Origin: Pelecanus crispus
Taxonomy: Eukaryota; Chordata; Aves; Pelecaniformes; Pelecanidae
Direction: 5' to 3'
Assembly: GCF_030463565.1 (NCBI RefSeq)
Contig: NC_134643.1
Span: 82,209,721 to 82,273,720, forward strand
Length of the DNA: 64,000 nt
Shown here: positions 23,561 through 37,004 of the stretch, piece by piece
Position numbering within the stretch: the stretch's first letter is position 1
How the letters are laid out: each line of letters opens with the position of its first letter
Notes under the pieces: model-generated
Told to the model about the DNA's origin: nothing
Databases searched by the model: none
What the model saw: only the letters and a program-made list of their open reading frames with translations
Translations under genes and position numbers: made by a program

Positions 23561-26500
23561 TATACCAATGGAGCCAAAGGGATTGCTGTGGGTGTTTGAG
23601 AAACAGCCAATTAACTACTTCAGCTTTCTGGATTTATGTAATCTTGTGTCTTTTTGCAGTAGGCGCTTAATGTTGTCATCCTTTCAATCCAATGCCACTA
23701 AAGGAGTGGCGTTGTTAATGGAGCTGATATTGTCTACACATGCTGGCAGATAAAAAAGGCTGACTGACAGCTGGAGAACGATGATAGAGGTTGTCTGTTT
23801 TAATCCCTCTGCTATGAACTTCTGTCTTGTGAAATAAGCACAGTTGCAGTTCTGTGGATACATTAACAAAAAAAAGAAATGTAGGCAGAATGATGAATGG
23901 CCTCTTGTGATTGCTTGCATTCACCCTGCGTTTTTTTTCTGAATCATGCTCTTTGCATGAAATAAGTCATATAAACAAACGTGCCTGCTATTAACACAGC
24001 TTTGCCTTTGTCTGTCAGAAATACTATCACCAGCTGTAACCTTAAATATCACCTGTTAACATGGATGCAAATTATTTTCTTTGTTACTGTAAAACCTCGT
24101 TTTCACTGTCTTCATTAGTATGTAATGGTTTTCAGACATCAGTGAGAATTTTATAAACTAGCAATTTCAAGTTAGTTAGAAAGGATGGGGAGAAGTGCAG
24201 GGATTGTCAAGGATGCTTCTAAGTAGAATTTCTTCTGTCTATGCCATTTTTCTGTCATGCTTGATTTGAAGATCTACATGGAGATGGTAAGGGTAGAATG
24301 GAGGATCAATACTGATGGACTCCAGTGTCTTTTCAGTTGTGGGGAGCTGACTGCTAGCCTTCGAGGATCATTGGGAGCTTTTGAGGTCACAACTTTGCTA
24401 TAGCAAGGAGCAAGGAAAACTCAGCTAGTAGTGTTTCTCCTGCAGTGATCAGGCTACAAGAATCTTGGCAGCAATCATTTGTCCTGTGAGTAGCTGACAC
24501 TTGGAAGCCTGGACCCCTGCAAGCTCCTGCCCTCCAAAGAAAAATGGAACTTGAGCTGCTTTTGATTAAACAATGTAGGGTTTCAAGCTCTCCTTCTAGC
24601 TGTACACCAGCTTTTCTTTTCCATTCAGTTTTCTTGTAGAGAATTGTCATTTTAGCTCCCTCCTTTAAAGATTAAAATATTGTTACCTGTGTCAGAGAGT
24701 ATTTCGGATATTGCTGGGGCCACTGAAGGACTGTTTTCACAAACTCATTTTTCTTTGGCTTTGATTGGACTAGGCCTATTTAGGGTCAGTTTTTGTTTCT
24801 CATTTGAAAGGCAGAAACTTCTTAAACTGCTCCAACCTGATCACTTCTAACTGTACATTTCAATGACACAGAAGCTCATAGCTAGCATCACTAGCATCCT
24901 TTTATTTTCCTCCATTTGGATGAAGAATGAATATATAGCACACTTGTTTTTTTGCTTTTATCTTCGCTTTAATAATGCTCTTTTCATACACTGAAATTAC
25001 ACTGAAATTACAGAAATGTTTGCATGGTAAAATCTCATGGGAAGGGATTTTGACTGTGTTGCTGTAAAGCGATCTGTTCCGTTGGTAAAGTCCCTACAGT
25101 CTGATGTCCTTTGAGTTTGTGATCTTTGCCTTACTTTTCCTTTTCCTTCATTTGATTACCGCAGCTGCTGCCCTTTTGACTCCCCGAGCCCTGCTGATGG
25201 GTAGGAGAGAGCCAGGCTGTGGCTGACCTTCAGGGATGCTTGAAAATTGACTGGTGAGCAAGGACGTGCGCCGGCTGGCTGGTGCGCTGCTCTCAGAGTA
25301 CAGAAAGGTTGATGGAGGTCTCTTTTGCTTTCCTCTGCAGGTGGCTAAGTTAGCCCGATCAGCCTTAGATTTGTTGGTTCTCCAAACTGCATTAGCTTTA
25401 TGACTGCCCTTTCAAATTGAGTTGGCAAAGGGATTCGTAAGTTGCTGGTGCAGACTGACTGTGAACGCAATTGCGTAAGCCCTGGTTCCCCAGCAAGCCA
25501 AGCTGGTGATAAGTAAGTCCCGAAATGAGCTTGTGTGTGCCCAAAAGTCTGAGAGAGTCTTTGTCCCAGTTCTACATCTTTGATCCGTTCTGACCAGAGT
25601 CTATCTAAGAGAGAAGACTTCTGTCTAACCCGAGTGGTTGAAGTCTGGAGATTGCTCTGTAAAGCTGACATCAACAGCTCATTTATGTTGGGATTTCAAA
25701 ATTTACAGCTGTATTGTGTTGGTGGATGAAAAACCTTTTCCTTCAAGGAGTTTTATACATGTATGGCATGTGATAAATTGCTCAACAAATGAAAAATAGA
25801 TTATTTTCTCAACTACCGCTTCTGAGATACTCGGTAAAATACCTAAACTGAAAAAGTGTTTTCTGAAAGTGGTATTAATTAAAACTGAATATTTGAATGA
25901 TAAAAGTCTAGCCAGGTGAGCTTGAAACACTAATATTCAATTTTGATGTCTTTGGCTTAGAAATAGGAGCATTGCCACTCATTTCTCACACAGCCTCTGC
26001 CCCTATAATGGTTGGAAAACTTTCTCATGTGCTATCAATTTTAAAAGCGAGCTTTTTACCAGCTGAAGATTGTATATAAATTAAATGAAGATATAAATTA
26101 AATTATGACTGCAGTCTCTTTACGTAAGCTCTCCTGCTGCAAGTGTACACTGGCAGGTTTGGCAGTGTGTAGGTGTTTTACAGGTGCCTCCTATGAGATA
26201 TTTGTGACTAGAATGTCCTAATCTAAGTTATGCTCTATGTTTCTTTTAAGACAGGGTTTGTATGTTAAGTTAAAATTATTGTGTGTGTGTGTGTGTTTTG
26301 TTCTCCTTGTTTGTATCTTCCTACATAGTGTGCTGCCGTCGTGCCACTGGTTACATTTAAAAGCCTTAGGGAAATAAAGTGTGGTTTTATGGAAGTTTAG
26401 AAGAAAGTCATCCTGAGAACTAAGGTGAGAATGCTATTGGTCTTGCAATCATGAGGAAATCACAGGGGAAAATACTGGATGTAAGGAATGAGTTACAGTG

Positions 26501-29500
26501 AGTGCTCTCTAAAGGTTGAGGAATGCTCTTATTTCTAGATCAACGTGGCAGGCAGATAGTTGGGCTCTGCGGGGAGTTTTTCCTCTGTACAGATCATTGT
26601 ATCTCCCTTCACCAAGCAGGAGTTAAGCTGGGAAAACTAAAGAGACGTGCCACCTCCCAGGAAACTTTCTGTATGCTAATGATGAGGTTGCACTGAATTT
26701 CCTTCCGCGTATGTGCAGCGCAAGCTGGAACTGTGCAAGGTTGGTGGTATCGTACATCCTGTGCACGCTCTGCTCATGCTACAGAAGTCACTGCCATAAG
26801 TACATCCCTTACACTCTTGCAACTGTACTAAATCTGCGGAGAGCTTTGGTAGGCTACTGAAGGGGTCATTTTTGATCAAAAACGTTCCTCCTCTGTCCTT
26901 TCACAAGCCAAACTTCCACGATGATGTCAAATACCTGAAATATAATGCTCAAATATATTTTTAAAGTGTTTATTAGTATGAACAGATTTTTTTTTTTAAT
27001 GGAGGAAAGAGATAATTATGTAAAACTCACAACGCTTTGTTACCTTGATAGGAATTTCTTGTGACATGATCAACAAGTGGGAAACAATCTTTGAAGACAC
27101 AGCTAGGTAACTTGGCCATCAAAACCAATGTTTGGCTGTCAGAAGCTGGCTAGTAATAGTGTTAGGATTTGTGGGTGGCAGCCCCTGCACGGGGGCAATG
27201 AGCAGTGGTGTGGAGTGGTGGTGGAAAGGCAAGGTGTCTGTCATCGCATCCAGGGCTGGAGCTCTCTGGTGGGACGTACAGGGGTGCTGTTGTAGGTTCA
27301 AGAGCAATTTGTGGAGAGCTGCCCTTTGCCATATTGCCCTCCATTGAAGTATTTTGGAATAGCTCTTTATATGTCTATCTGACTGTTTTCTGGCCTGTAT
27401 TGAAGTGGTGGCTGCCTTCTGCTGGTGTCCTAAGATTATGCATGGTTTAGCTTGAAAACTCAGTGCTTTCTGCCACAGACTGGTGCTGGCAGCACAACTC
27501 CTGGTATGAGGGCCAAAGGCCACATCCCCAGCATCTCCCTTCCTAAGGAAAAAAATTTACAACCTCAAGCCTTCATTCTGAGAAAGATGCCCTGGATTGA
27601 TAAGAAAGACCAATTCAATAACATGGCAAGAGCTGTTTCATAGTCTGCAGAAAGTCTGACAGCAGATGAGCTCCCAGCAGTGCTGTGAGTTAATGAGAAA
27701 CTCAGGGCTACTCCTGCTGCATTTACAGGTAACTGGTAAATAACCTGAAATCTTGCTAACTCTGGATATCACTTAATCATTTTCCTTCCTGTATTTGGAT
27801 CAATACAGAGAGGGACTCTACAGAATGCATATTGCAGTGGAGACAGTAAATCTCCAGGGATGAAGAGAAATCATATGCTGTAGTGCCTTTTGAAATAAGA
27901 TGGGTAATTACACCTATCCATATGTGGCCTCTGCTGTCTAATTCTACAGTGCCTCAAAAAAAAATGGAGGTTCTTGATCCATCCCTCCTCCCAAAACCAT
28001 GGAAACAAAAGCATCTCTTGCTCTTACTTGTACATACAGTGAAAAAGCTAGTGTCTGGCCAGGCATGAGACAAGGACAAATTAAATTATTTGGTGATGTA
28101 GTATTTTTTTTTTCCTATTCCTCTGCAAATGCAGGGCCAAATCAAGAACTGGTCTAAAATGGTTGAGATACTGAACACAAAGGAATTACTGCTGTCTACG
28201 CCACTTCTGAATTTTATCCAGAGACCGGTTTCATGAGAAAACTGAAAGACGACTTTGTGTGTGTTAGCAGTAGTGTAGAACAAATCTGTGTTTTAGTTCA
28301 GACTGCTCAGCAGAAGGTGACATTTATATAACAATCTTCCAGTAGGTGTGTTATGTTTTACTAGAAGCCAGTTCAAATAAAGCTTATGTAATTTATAATG
28401 GCCTATTCCACAACACTTGCTGGGTTGAAAAGAGCCAACTAATAAAGACATATTAACTTACAGAATCACTTAGGGGGCTAATAACCCTTCCTTTGAGCAT
28501 ATGGGTCTGGCTTTAATAAACTTTAAATCTGCTTTTTGTTCTTTTAAACAGGAAGGATCTGATATTGAGAAAGGCTGAGCACTCAGAATTTCAGCTAAAA
28601 TCGATGGTGTGCATTCAACACCTTGGAAAACCAACCCCTAAATCAATGTCAATTAATTCTGAAGTCAAACCGGTTGAGTTGAGGAGACTGGAAAAACTCA
28701 GGGGATTCTTAACTGGGCATATGGAAACTCTTAAGTCCAATTATGGGTGATAGCCGCCTCACTATCACCACTGGGAGGTTGGCTGGAAAGTAGGTTCAAG
28801 TGCTGTGTGTCTCTGCTTCTCACTACCTCCCACCCCTCAAATGGAAATTTTAAAAATATGTTTAACCAAAAATCCAACTTTTTGCTGAAACTAAAAGAGG
28901 GGGGACATAATTTGACAATTTGTAATAGCAAGTCCTAAGTGCAAGCCACTTAATACCAAAAGTAAACAGCAGTGATGGAATTTCCACTTAACGGGTGTCC
29001 GCTTAATGGAAAAAAAATGTTTAATGGTTGGCACTGTGTCATGTTCTTACACAGAAAACATTTGAGACTAAGGGGCAGATGGGCTAGAGAACCAGGAGTC
29101 CTCTCTCACAGAACTGCTCCTTTGCAGATGGGGTTGAGATTTTTTTGTGGATGGGGAGTTTTTGTTTGCTCAGTGCCAAACGTGCCCTAATAACTTCTGC
29201 CAGCTTCAGCCCACATCTGCACGCTGGTTTTTCCTTGCTACACGCGTACTCACGGGCATGCTGGTGTACCCACGCAGGAGCAGTGGTCGGCATCCCGGGC
29301 ACCTAACCAACCTTTCTGGGGTCCAGGGGTGTCTGCCTTAAGAGCTGTATGAAATTCCACGGACAGTCACTATCTATTCCCACATTAAGTTGTGTTTCTT
29401 CAAGGTGCCTTTATCTGAGTAGCATTGCTTGGTTTAGGCCTAAAATTCCCTCACCCCTCATTCATTTTGTTGTTGTGTTAGATATATCACTAAATGATCT

Positions 29501-32500
29501 GTTGGCAATGAGGAGTTGTGAGGGAGTGCAGAGAGATTTGTTTATATTGATCAAGCAAATCTTCAGCGTTTTCCATTTCTTGCTTGGATAATGCATGATC
29601 TTCCTCCTGAGTCTCTGGCACCTCTGGAGCCTTGGCAGACCAGGAGGTACCTGGCAGCTGGTGCTATCAAACCCATCCATCACTCCTCCTAAAATGATGG
29701 AAGGAGTGGAAAAGATTTCTCCTTGCTCTGGCGCCAGCTCAGCACTTGTCACTCTCCATCCATTTCATTACAGGTTTCCGAAGTCAACTCTAAGCATGGA
29801 GTAGCTGCCATTTCAACTGTCAAGCTGCCAAATATTTTCCATCTTCAGCACTGTTGTACTGTGGTGTCTACTTAAGCTCTTAGAGCAGAAGCACCAAACT
29901 GCCAGTGGCTTGGGGGTCACCTGAAGGGATGGAGCTGCCGGGGTGCCTGGGGGAGCATGGGGCAGCCTTTCCTTGGGCATCTCTCCCAGGAGCAGTGTTC
30001 ACCAAGACATGAGCCTGGTCACGGCCAATGGGATTGGATTTACAGGACTTGGGAAAAAGGGAAAGGAAGGACACAGGAGTGAGTACGATGTACAGGCATA
30101 TCATTGCTCCTTTTGCTTGTGCAGCACGGTGGAGGCTGGCTTTTCAGACCAAGGGGTCTGTCAGCTAGCTAGCTAGTGGGTTTTGTTTGATTGTTCTGGA
30201 AAATTTTTGTAACCATACTGAAAGCTGCATTGTTTGGAAGTAGAAATCAGGAAGGTTTATCAGTATAACTGCATAAATGGACAGCTGCACAGGCAAATTC
30301 CTCCAAGTTCAAACACAGCTTATGTTAGTGAGAATGTGTTTTTACCAGTATTGTTTTGGCTAAAAGAAGCTATACAAGCAGAGTCACGCTTACTCTGATA
30401 CAACTGTGACTGGGCTTTTACTGGTATGGAAAGGTGGTTTAAGAAAGCCAACCTCCAGACTTCACTCATGGTCGCAGGGCCAGTTAGGCCCGTGATTTCA
30501 GGGCAGAACTGCCAACTGTTTCAACCCGGGGACATTGTGTCCCTAGCTGTTGTGTCATGGAAGTCCTGGGCTTTTCCTGGCCAGCTTGTGTAGTTCAGCT
30601 TGCATTATACAGCTTCTGGGAGATGGGGAAACGTGGTTGAGTTCACAAGAGAGAAAGTTGCACGGAAGTCTGTGGTTTCACACTTGCTGGTGTGTTCTTT
30701 GGGTTTTGTATGTGAAATGACATCTGGCAGACTGCAGGTCTGCAACGTGGCGCTAGCGCCTTAGGGATGGACTGCCGCTCTCCTTCCCTTCCTTTTCAGC
30801 AATGGAGCAAGCCTGAAGGCAGCAGCCCCTGCACATGGTGGTCTCAGTAGCATTTTCCTTTGTGATCCGTAATGGTCTGAGACCTGGTTCTCACCTGAGG
30901 GCTGGAAGCTGGCTGTGCACAGGCAACATCCACTGGAACATCTTTGGGGTCCAACTGTACAAGGACTCACTGCTTACAGCCTCTCTGGGTACACCTCGAC
31001 AGGACAGTGACTGCTATGGCCTGTCCTGTCCGTGATGCCCAGATAATGAAGCTGTCTCATGCACTCCCATCCACGTAGACTTGAAGGAAAAAGTGTCCTC
31101 GGTCTCTCTGGACTCAGAACCTAGCAGGAGGTGGGTAATTACAGCCCTGTGGTCCTCTGCAACCTCAGGCCTCATTCTGTCCAGTCCTGTTTCTTTAATA
31201 AAACTACTAACCAAAAGAACAACTGTTGGGTTTCAGTCTTGCAACCCAACGTTAAAAATAGCATTGCAAAGTTGACCTGGCCTGCTTACCCTAGATCCGA
31301 TTTTACTGTGTCAGAGGTAATTAAGTGGCAAAGAAAAACTAAGCATATGGTGATGTTTCAGGGAGAAACAACCTGCTCAGAACATGAACCACACAGAAAA
31401 TATTGGTCTTGTCTCATTTTCAAGGTCCTCTCTCTTCCCAATTCTTGGAAAATTTTACTAATGGCTTTAGTAAGAAATATCAGATCCTTATTTAATGGGG
31501 ATTTCTGAATTTGTGAAATATATACTGGAAGTGTTCCTGCAGTCAGTAAGGGTTCTTACAACCACACTTTGTGTAGTGGAGGAGCAGGAAGGAAGATTTC
31601 TACCATACATGCAGAAATATTTCTCAACAAAGGAGTTTCCCTACCCACATTGCCGTCAGGAGAGTCTCTTGGAGGATGTCAGCTTGGGGCTCTACCACAC
31701 GTGTGCTTCTGCTCCCTGCTGACGGGAAAGGGAGTTACTCAAGCGTGCTTAGTACACCCTGTAGTACTTGCTGCTCTTGTTCTATTAACTTTCATTACTG
31801 CAGTGCTTTCAGGCCCCAGGCATGAACAGGAACCTAGCTGTGCCACATTTGTTGTGAAAGCAGAAGAAAAAGATAATCCTTCTCTGAGGAGGTTGTGGCT
31901 GAGGATGTCTCTTTCAAACAAGCGGGGAGCTTGAGATTTTGAAATAGGAGTATGTGGAGGGATAACTGACACCTACACACTGTCTTCTATTGCCTAGTTT
32001 AACACCTGGGATCAAAATATCCATAATGCTTTTAGGATGACTTGAGTGTGAAATGCCTGCTGGTAGTTTGGACTTGAAGATGCTTGGCCATGCCCTGGCT
32101 GCTACGTTAGGGTACTCCAAGCAGAGCCTGGTCTGGAGCTGGTTCTGTGCAAGAAAAGACTGAGTAGGATGAGACTCTTCAGTATGGAGGCACAGAGAGA
32201 CTGGCACAGAGAGACTGGGTGGGGATCAACTATCCACCATGTACTCACTTTGTTAGAGCTACCTGAGAAGAAAATAGAGAATAGGAAGGAAGTGCTTGAC
32301 ATCCTCAAATGAAAAGAGGACAAATTGTCCATTCTCAGGCAAAACTCTCCTGAAATCTGATGGAGCCTGAGCAAGCAGGGTGGGGCTGCTTGTCCTATCA
32401 TTGGACTTTGTCACTAGGCCCATTATGGACCTCCTCTGGATTTAGTGCATGGCACCACTTTTCGGCAGCTACCCTGGTGAAGGGTGTTAATTCTTAGCAG

Positions 32501-32951
32501 CAACTGCTAGAGGCTGGAAGGAGGTGTCAGGAGACTTCTCTCTATATTCCCTGCTTCCTACGTTCTGTCCTCAAGCACCTCCTGATGGCTACGGTCAGCG
32601 ATAGGATACTGGGATGAACGGACTTCTGGTCTAAACCCTGAGGGACTCTCCTGTTGATGTTGTAAGAAGACAAAATGGAACTAATTCCCAGGGGAGGGGT
32701 GCAGCAGCTGGGCTGGACCTTCCACAGCTCCACCTGACGGGAGAAATTGATCCAGCATAGTAAAGGGAATTCACCAACTGGACGCAAGTGCTGACATCAT
32801 TTTGTGGATAAATGGTTATCTCTGTTCTCTGAGGGCATGCTACTGTAGCTCTGGGCAATACTATGGGAATTGAGAAAATAAATGAATATCCCACATGCAG
32901 ACTCAGCCCAGTTTTTATAATGAGCTTGACAACTGCAAAAAAAAGAAACAA
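23561..32951. other. Intergenic DNA between CREBL2 and the GPR19 array
   Basis: No open frame over about 135 codons and none with a recognisable domain. It contains a GT run at 26281-26296. No tRNA, rRNA or clear transposon was recognised. Confidence 0.6.
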
Positions 32952-33056
32952 CTGGATGTTTCAGGAAGTACAGATGATTTTGGGTGGATTTATGCATTTA
33001 TACAATGTGGTGAAAATAAAGCAATATAAAAAAGCAGTGGTTTTCATTTCCCTTGT
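32952..33056 (-). repeat. Old diverged copy of GPR19 3'-end sequence
   Basis: Matches 34272-34376 (the region holding the GPR19 polyadenylation signal) at roughly 75-80% by eye. The GGTGGATTTATG and TTTATACA blocks and the TTTCATTTCCCT / TTTTATTTCCCT block line up. It is far more diverged than the main units, so it marks an earlier duplication event at this locus. Confidence 0.75.
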
Positions 33057-33071
33057 TTCCCTACACACAGA

Positions 33072-33160
33072 AAGCGTCTTGGCCTTGGCACGTGCCAAAT
33101 TTCTGAAGTTCAGGAGTCCTCTGTTGACATGACCTGCGGGTTTGCAGGGGTGCGGGGCTT
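33072..33160. repeat. Left-edge remnant of an earlier array unit
   Basis: Matches 37247-37335 in unit 1 with about four differences in some 86 bases (about 95%). At 33161 it jumps to sequence equivalent to 37829, so about 490 bp are missing relative to a full unit, with GCC microhomology at the join. It shows the array once extended further left. Confidence 0.85.
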
Positions 33161-33289
33161 GCCCTGAAATACAACTTCTGGACCTAGCAGCGTTGTCACC
33201 TCATCCTCATGATCGGAGTGGACCTACATCCCCGATGGAGCAGGCCAAATTCGCCTCCAGGGGAAATGCTGCCAGCCAGTGGACACAAG

Positions 33290-33640
33290 GTTTAGGTGCC
33301 CACCAGGTGCCTACCCCCTTGTTCAGCTGGGATGTAGGGCTGGCGCAGCTGCCCGATCAGCCGAACGCCTCCCACCACGGTCCCCTGCCCCGCAGCCTCG
33401 TGCCCCGTGCCGGTGGAGCCGAAGGTCAGCCTCTGCAGGGCCAGCGCCTGGGCGCCCGTGTCCCCCACGCACACGCCCCACTGCCCGCTTCTCACGAGCG
33501 CATCACCGTCATGGGGCGCAGGGGGGTGCAGAGGAGCCCCTGCCTCTCCCCGCTGTTCGCTGGCCGGCACAGCCAGTGCCGCTCCCCTTCCCAGCAGGAA
33601 CGAAGGCCCGTCCGGTCCCATTGGGTTGTTTTCTCACTCT
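33290..33640. other. GC-rich, CpG-dense block downstream of GPR19 copy 1
   Basis: A CpG-rich segment about 1 kb beyond the GPR19 stop, present again at 37958-38308 and 42626-42976. Long frames are open on both strands (177-194 codons plus, 109 codons minus), as expected of GC-rich DNA. Their conservation across near-identical units says nothing about coding. No domain was recognised. Confidence 0.5.
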
Positions 33641-34362
33641 GCTCTGAGAGAAGAATAGCAGCAGGAGCCATGTCCACGTGCAGCCACAGCTCCGTGCCAG
33701 CTTCTCCCCTCTGGGACGCCTATTAGGGACCTATTAACACCACATGCCCCCATGGAGGATGCCATCAGGCGAGCGTGTGACTGCGGAGCTGGTCTCCCTG
33801 CTGCCGTTTGGGAAAAAACACTACTTGCTGCCGCTGCCAGAGCCGTACCTCAGAAGAAGGGGCTCAGGCCAGGAGACACACAAAACTGAAGACGTGAGGC
33901 GTCCCTGGGTGCCTGGGAGAGCCGTGGCCCCTTTGGATCAGCAGGTCTTCTCCCAGGTGGTGCCCACCCCTGGCTTGCGGGTGGGTGCAGCAGGCTGGGT
34001 GTGGTGTAGAAGCAGCTGGAGAGGAGGCGGGGAGGGCAAGAGCAAGGGGAGGACTTTTCTCAGGCGGTTTGGACCCTGAGACCTCTGGAGAGGTGCAACG
34101 GCGAAGATGCAAAAGCCTTCAGTGTTGGCCTAATGCAGACCCTACTGCGGCTGTGGGCATTTTACCAGTGATGTCAGCGGGCTCCGAGCGATGCCACCAT
34201 TGCCCACATACGGATACTTACCCATGGGGTCTGCGCAAGAAGGAAAACAGCAGGGCAAGAGAAGTCATAAGGATGTAACGGAAGGAAGTATAGGTGGCTT
34301 GGGGTGGATTTATGGGTTTATACATGGCGGCCAAAGGACAGGGATGAAAAGAAGCGGTGGGT

Positions 34363-34368
34363 TTTATT
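34363..34368 (-). terminator. Polyadenylation signal for GPR19 copy 1
   Basis: AATAAA on the minus strand (TTTATT on plus), about 270 nt after the stop codon at 34637. It is repeated at 39031-39036 for copy 2. Confidence 0.65.
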
Positions 34369-34636
34369 TCCCTCCATCCAGAGAGTGTAAGAGCTTTTCT
34401 GTTTTGTGAAAGGGTAATGGTCGTGCTTTGGGGAGAGTGGTTCCAAAAAGCAGAAGCTAACTGAAATGAAATAGACTGGACACATCAAAATCAACGCATT
34501 TAATAAAATAAAACATCTTTCTTTCTTTCTTCCCTAAAAGTTGTCTTAAAAACATGTAAATATACATTGATTGAGAACCGAGAGAAAGCTTCTTGTTCTG
34601 GGGGCACATTGCAATTTGTCAAAGCAATGAAGCCAA

Positions 34637-35881
34637 TTAGACAAAGGTATTTGGGGGGTTGGAGTGAATGGGCCAGGCAAGCTTTTTTTCCTTTGCTTCT
34701 CTGTTAAAGGCTTCATAGATGGAGTCTTTGGTGGCAGTTTTGGCCGGAGCTGGGTTTTCTACAATCCCAACGTGATTTTTTTTGGCTATCCTGGAGCTGG
34801 TGGTGATGGTGTATGCGTTGCTTCTGTAGCACTTCATGGTGGACATGCAGAAAGTTTCTTTCATGCCTCTTCTGAAGTTTGCATTGTATATGGAGTAGAG
34901 GGTCGGCTTAGAGGCTGAAGAACTGAAAGAGATGCAGGTGATGGACAGGAAAAGCAAGGAGCTCTTCCTGTAGTCTGTTTCCTGCGGGTGCCACAACTGT
35001 ACCACGTGAAAAGGGAGCCAGGAGAGGAGAAAGAGGGCGTTTAACATCAAGAACATCTTGATGGTTTTCACTTTTGTCCTTGGGACAATATTCATTGTCC
35101 TCCTGACAGTCCTGCCGTCGGTGCCTATTCTCCAAATGTACTTGATGACCTTCTGGTAGAAGAGCATAATGAGGACGGCTGGGATCAAAAACACCACCAA
35201 GAGGTGGACGATACTGTAGACGGCTCCTTCCCACGAATCGGGGAGAAAAAAGCTGCAGTGGTCGTCGCTGTTGGAGCCATAGAAGAAGAAAGCCGGTGAT
35301 GCAAATACGGCGTCAAATAGCCAAGAGGCCAGGATCATTTTCTTGGCTTTCTCCCTTGACACTTTGAAGCTCAGGGGGTAGACGATAGTGTAGAATCGAT
35401 CCACGCATATGGAGAGGAGCACGTATATCTGGACGCCAGGGGTGAGGTACTGTACGTACCTTACCAGCTTGCACATCACATTCCCCAGCGCCCACCTGCC
35501 GTAGGCGAACTGGAGGAGCACGAAAGGCACACTTGCGACACTGATGAGGAGGTCTGCGCAAGCCATGGAGACAACAAAATAGTTGGTGGTGGATTGCGTC
35601 CTCCTGCTCCTGTGGATCACTAAGCAAACGAGGGAGTTTCCAAAGACAGAAAGCAGCCACAACGCTCCCAAAGCCACGCTGGCAGCTGCAATTTCCCCCG
35701 GCCTCAGTTGATACTGCAAGACAGTGTGGTTCCTGCTTGAGCTGGCTCCGGTGGGAGGCTCCGTCATCTCGTAGCCAGCAGCAGGGATGGAGGTTTTGGG
35801 GTCGCTCTTGTTCTGCAGCAGGAGCAATAAGGTAGGCAGAACAAAAAGACTGCTGCTGTTATCCATGCTGTGGGCAAACAT
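34637..35881 (-). CDS. GPR19: GPR19, orphan class A G-protein-coupled receptor, copy 1
   Basis: A 414-residue rhodopsin-like receptor of the plasma membrane, colinear with mammalian GPR19 (415 residues) throughout and ending in the same NPPNTFV. The natural ligand is unsettled; adropin has been proposed. N-glycosylation sequons lie at residues 8, 24 and 51. TM1 (about 64-90) has Asn82, TM2 has Asp110, and Cys137 at the start of TM3 pairs with the Cys of extracellular loop 2 (DDHCSF). The DRY motif reads Asp161-Arg162-Phe163, and NPxxY reads KPTLY, both as in human GPR19. The ATG at 35881 is chosen because the acceptor AG at 35902-35903 lies just upstream; the frame can be extended only to a GTG. 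The coding sequence is one exon. Residue 61 is Pro, as in human. Confidence 0.97.
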   Translation of the reverse strand: MFAHSMDNSSSLFVLPTLLLLLQNKSDPKTSIPAAGYEMTEPPTGASSSRNHTVLQYQLRPGEIAAASVALGALWLLSVFGNSLVCLVIHRSRRTQSTTNYFVVSMACADLLISVASVPFVLLQFAYGRWALGNVMCKLVRYVQYLTPGVQIYVLLSICVDRFYTIVYPLSFKVSREKAKKMILASWLFDAVFASPAFFFYGSNSDDHCSFFLPDSWEGAVYSIVHLLVVFLIPAVLIMLFYQKVIKYIWRIGTDGRTVRRTMNIVPRTKVKTIKMFLMLNALFLLSWLPFHVVQLWHPQETDYRKSSLLFLSITCISFSSSASKPTLYSIYNANFRRGMKETFCMSTMKCYRSNAYTITTSSRIAKKNHVGIVENPAPAKTATKDSIYEAFNREAKEKKLAWPIHSNPPNTFV

Positions 35882-35901
35882 GGCCACGTCTTTTGCTCAG
35901 G

Positions 35902-35920
35902 CTGCGTAAAGAGAGAAGAG
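35902..35920 (-). other. Splice acceptor before GPR19 copy 1 coding exon
   Basis: On the minus strand a pyrimidine tract ends in TTTACGCAG, and the exon starts at 35901, 20 nt upstream of the ATG. It shows that the mRNA has at least one upstream non-coding exon, as in mammals. The same site is intact at 40570-40588 in copy 2. Confidence 0.8.
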
Positions 35921-37004
35921 AAAAGGTTGTATTTGACAAGCATGTGTGAAAAGCCTACCTTAGGCAATGAAAGATACGTCTAAGTACTATACGTAGGCCT
36001 TAAGGCCGTAGATTTCAGAGAAATGGTCAGAAATACCCGGTGAGACTCGCTGGTACAGCAGAGGCCATTCAGTTTTGTGGCAAGTTTTATTAAAGGCCTG
36101 ACGATGTTAGGACAGGCGTTTCTGTCCTCTGCAAGATAAACGTCCCTCTCGCAGATCGAGACTGAGGTGCAGGTTCACCAATGCTGGTGGCCCGAGTCCC
36201 CAGCTGAGTGAGCGGAATGTGCTCCACTGATCCCAGAAATGAGCTGTCCTTCCCGGTGTCCGTGGAAGTTGCAAAAAACCAGACCAAGAGTGTCCCTGAT
36301 GGCCTGATTTGACATAAATCCATCAAGTGGATAGACAAAGGAGGTGTTTCTTATACTGAGAGGTGGAATGGGAAGTAATATTTTCCACGATAATAACATC
36401 TTCGTTGCTAATGATACTAGCTCCCGTCCAATCCTTAGTAACATTGGTGTTAATATCCCTAATATCCCCGAGTGTTTTTGTTTCTGGACATCATTTTGGA
36501 AGGTAAGCGAGGTTTGGATTTGAAGGCAAAAGGGAGGTCAGCCCAGTGCAAGGGCTGCACCAGGCTGGCTGGGTGCTCCTCACTGTGAATCATCCTCAGC
36601 CCTTCCACCGTGAGGAGCTGTTCATCAAGAGCTGGACCTGTACACCTTCAAGAGTCTCAACGCTTAACATCAACACTGTGCCTGCACGCCCTTGCCTCAT
36701 TAGTGATGGGCCCCATGGAGGGTAGCATTTCCCTCTGCCACCCTGAGAACAAGGTGGCACCACAACCTCCCCCCAAAACCTGCAGCAGACTTTTTTTATC
36801 CATGGCAGAGTTTTGATTTGGGAGGAAAACTCGGGGGGAGGACGTAAATGCCCTCAGGCAGCTGAGAGGTGCAGGGAGCCTTTTGATTTGCAGCAGTGGA
36901 ACCTTGGGTGGTGCCGGTTGAACTGTCGCTAGATCCGGCTGCAGGCAGCCGTTGAGGATCTCTCTGCTCTGGAGAAAACCGGGGGAGAGGGTCCATGTCC
37001 TTAC

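Noticed and set aside
35882-35887. Two-codon N-terminal extension of GPR19 (GTG start)
   Set aside because: GTG is not a normal start here; the ATG at 35881 gives the N-terminus that matches the mammalian protein and follows the acceptor closely.
36110-36127. Perfect 6 bp stem hairpin within the unit (repeated at 40778)
   Set aside because: Too short to be informative and not next to a junction or splice site.
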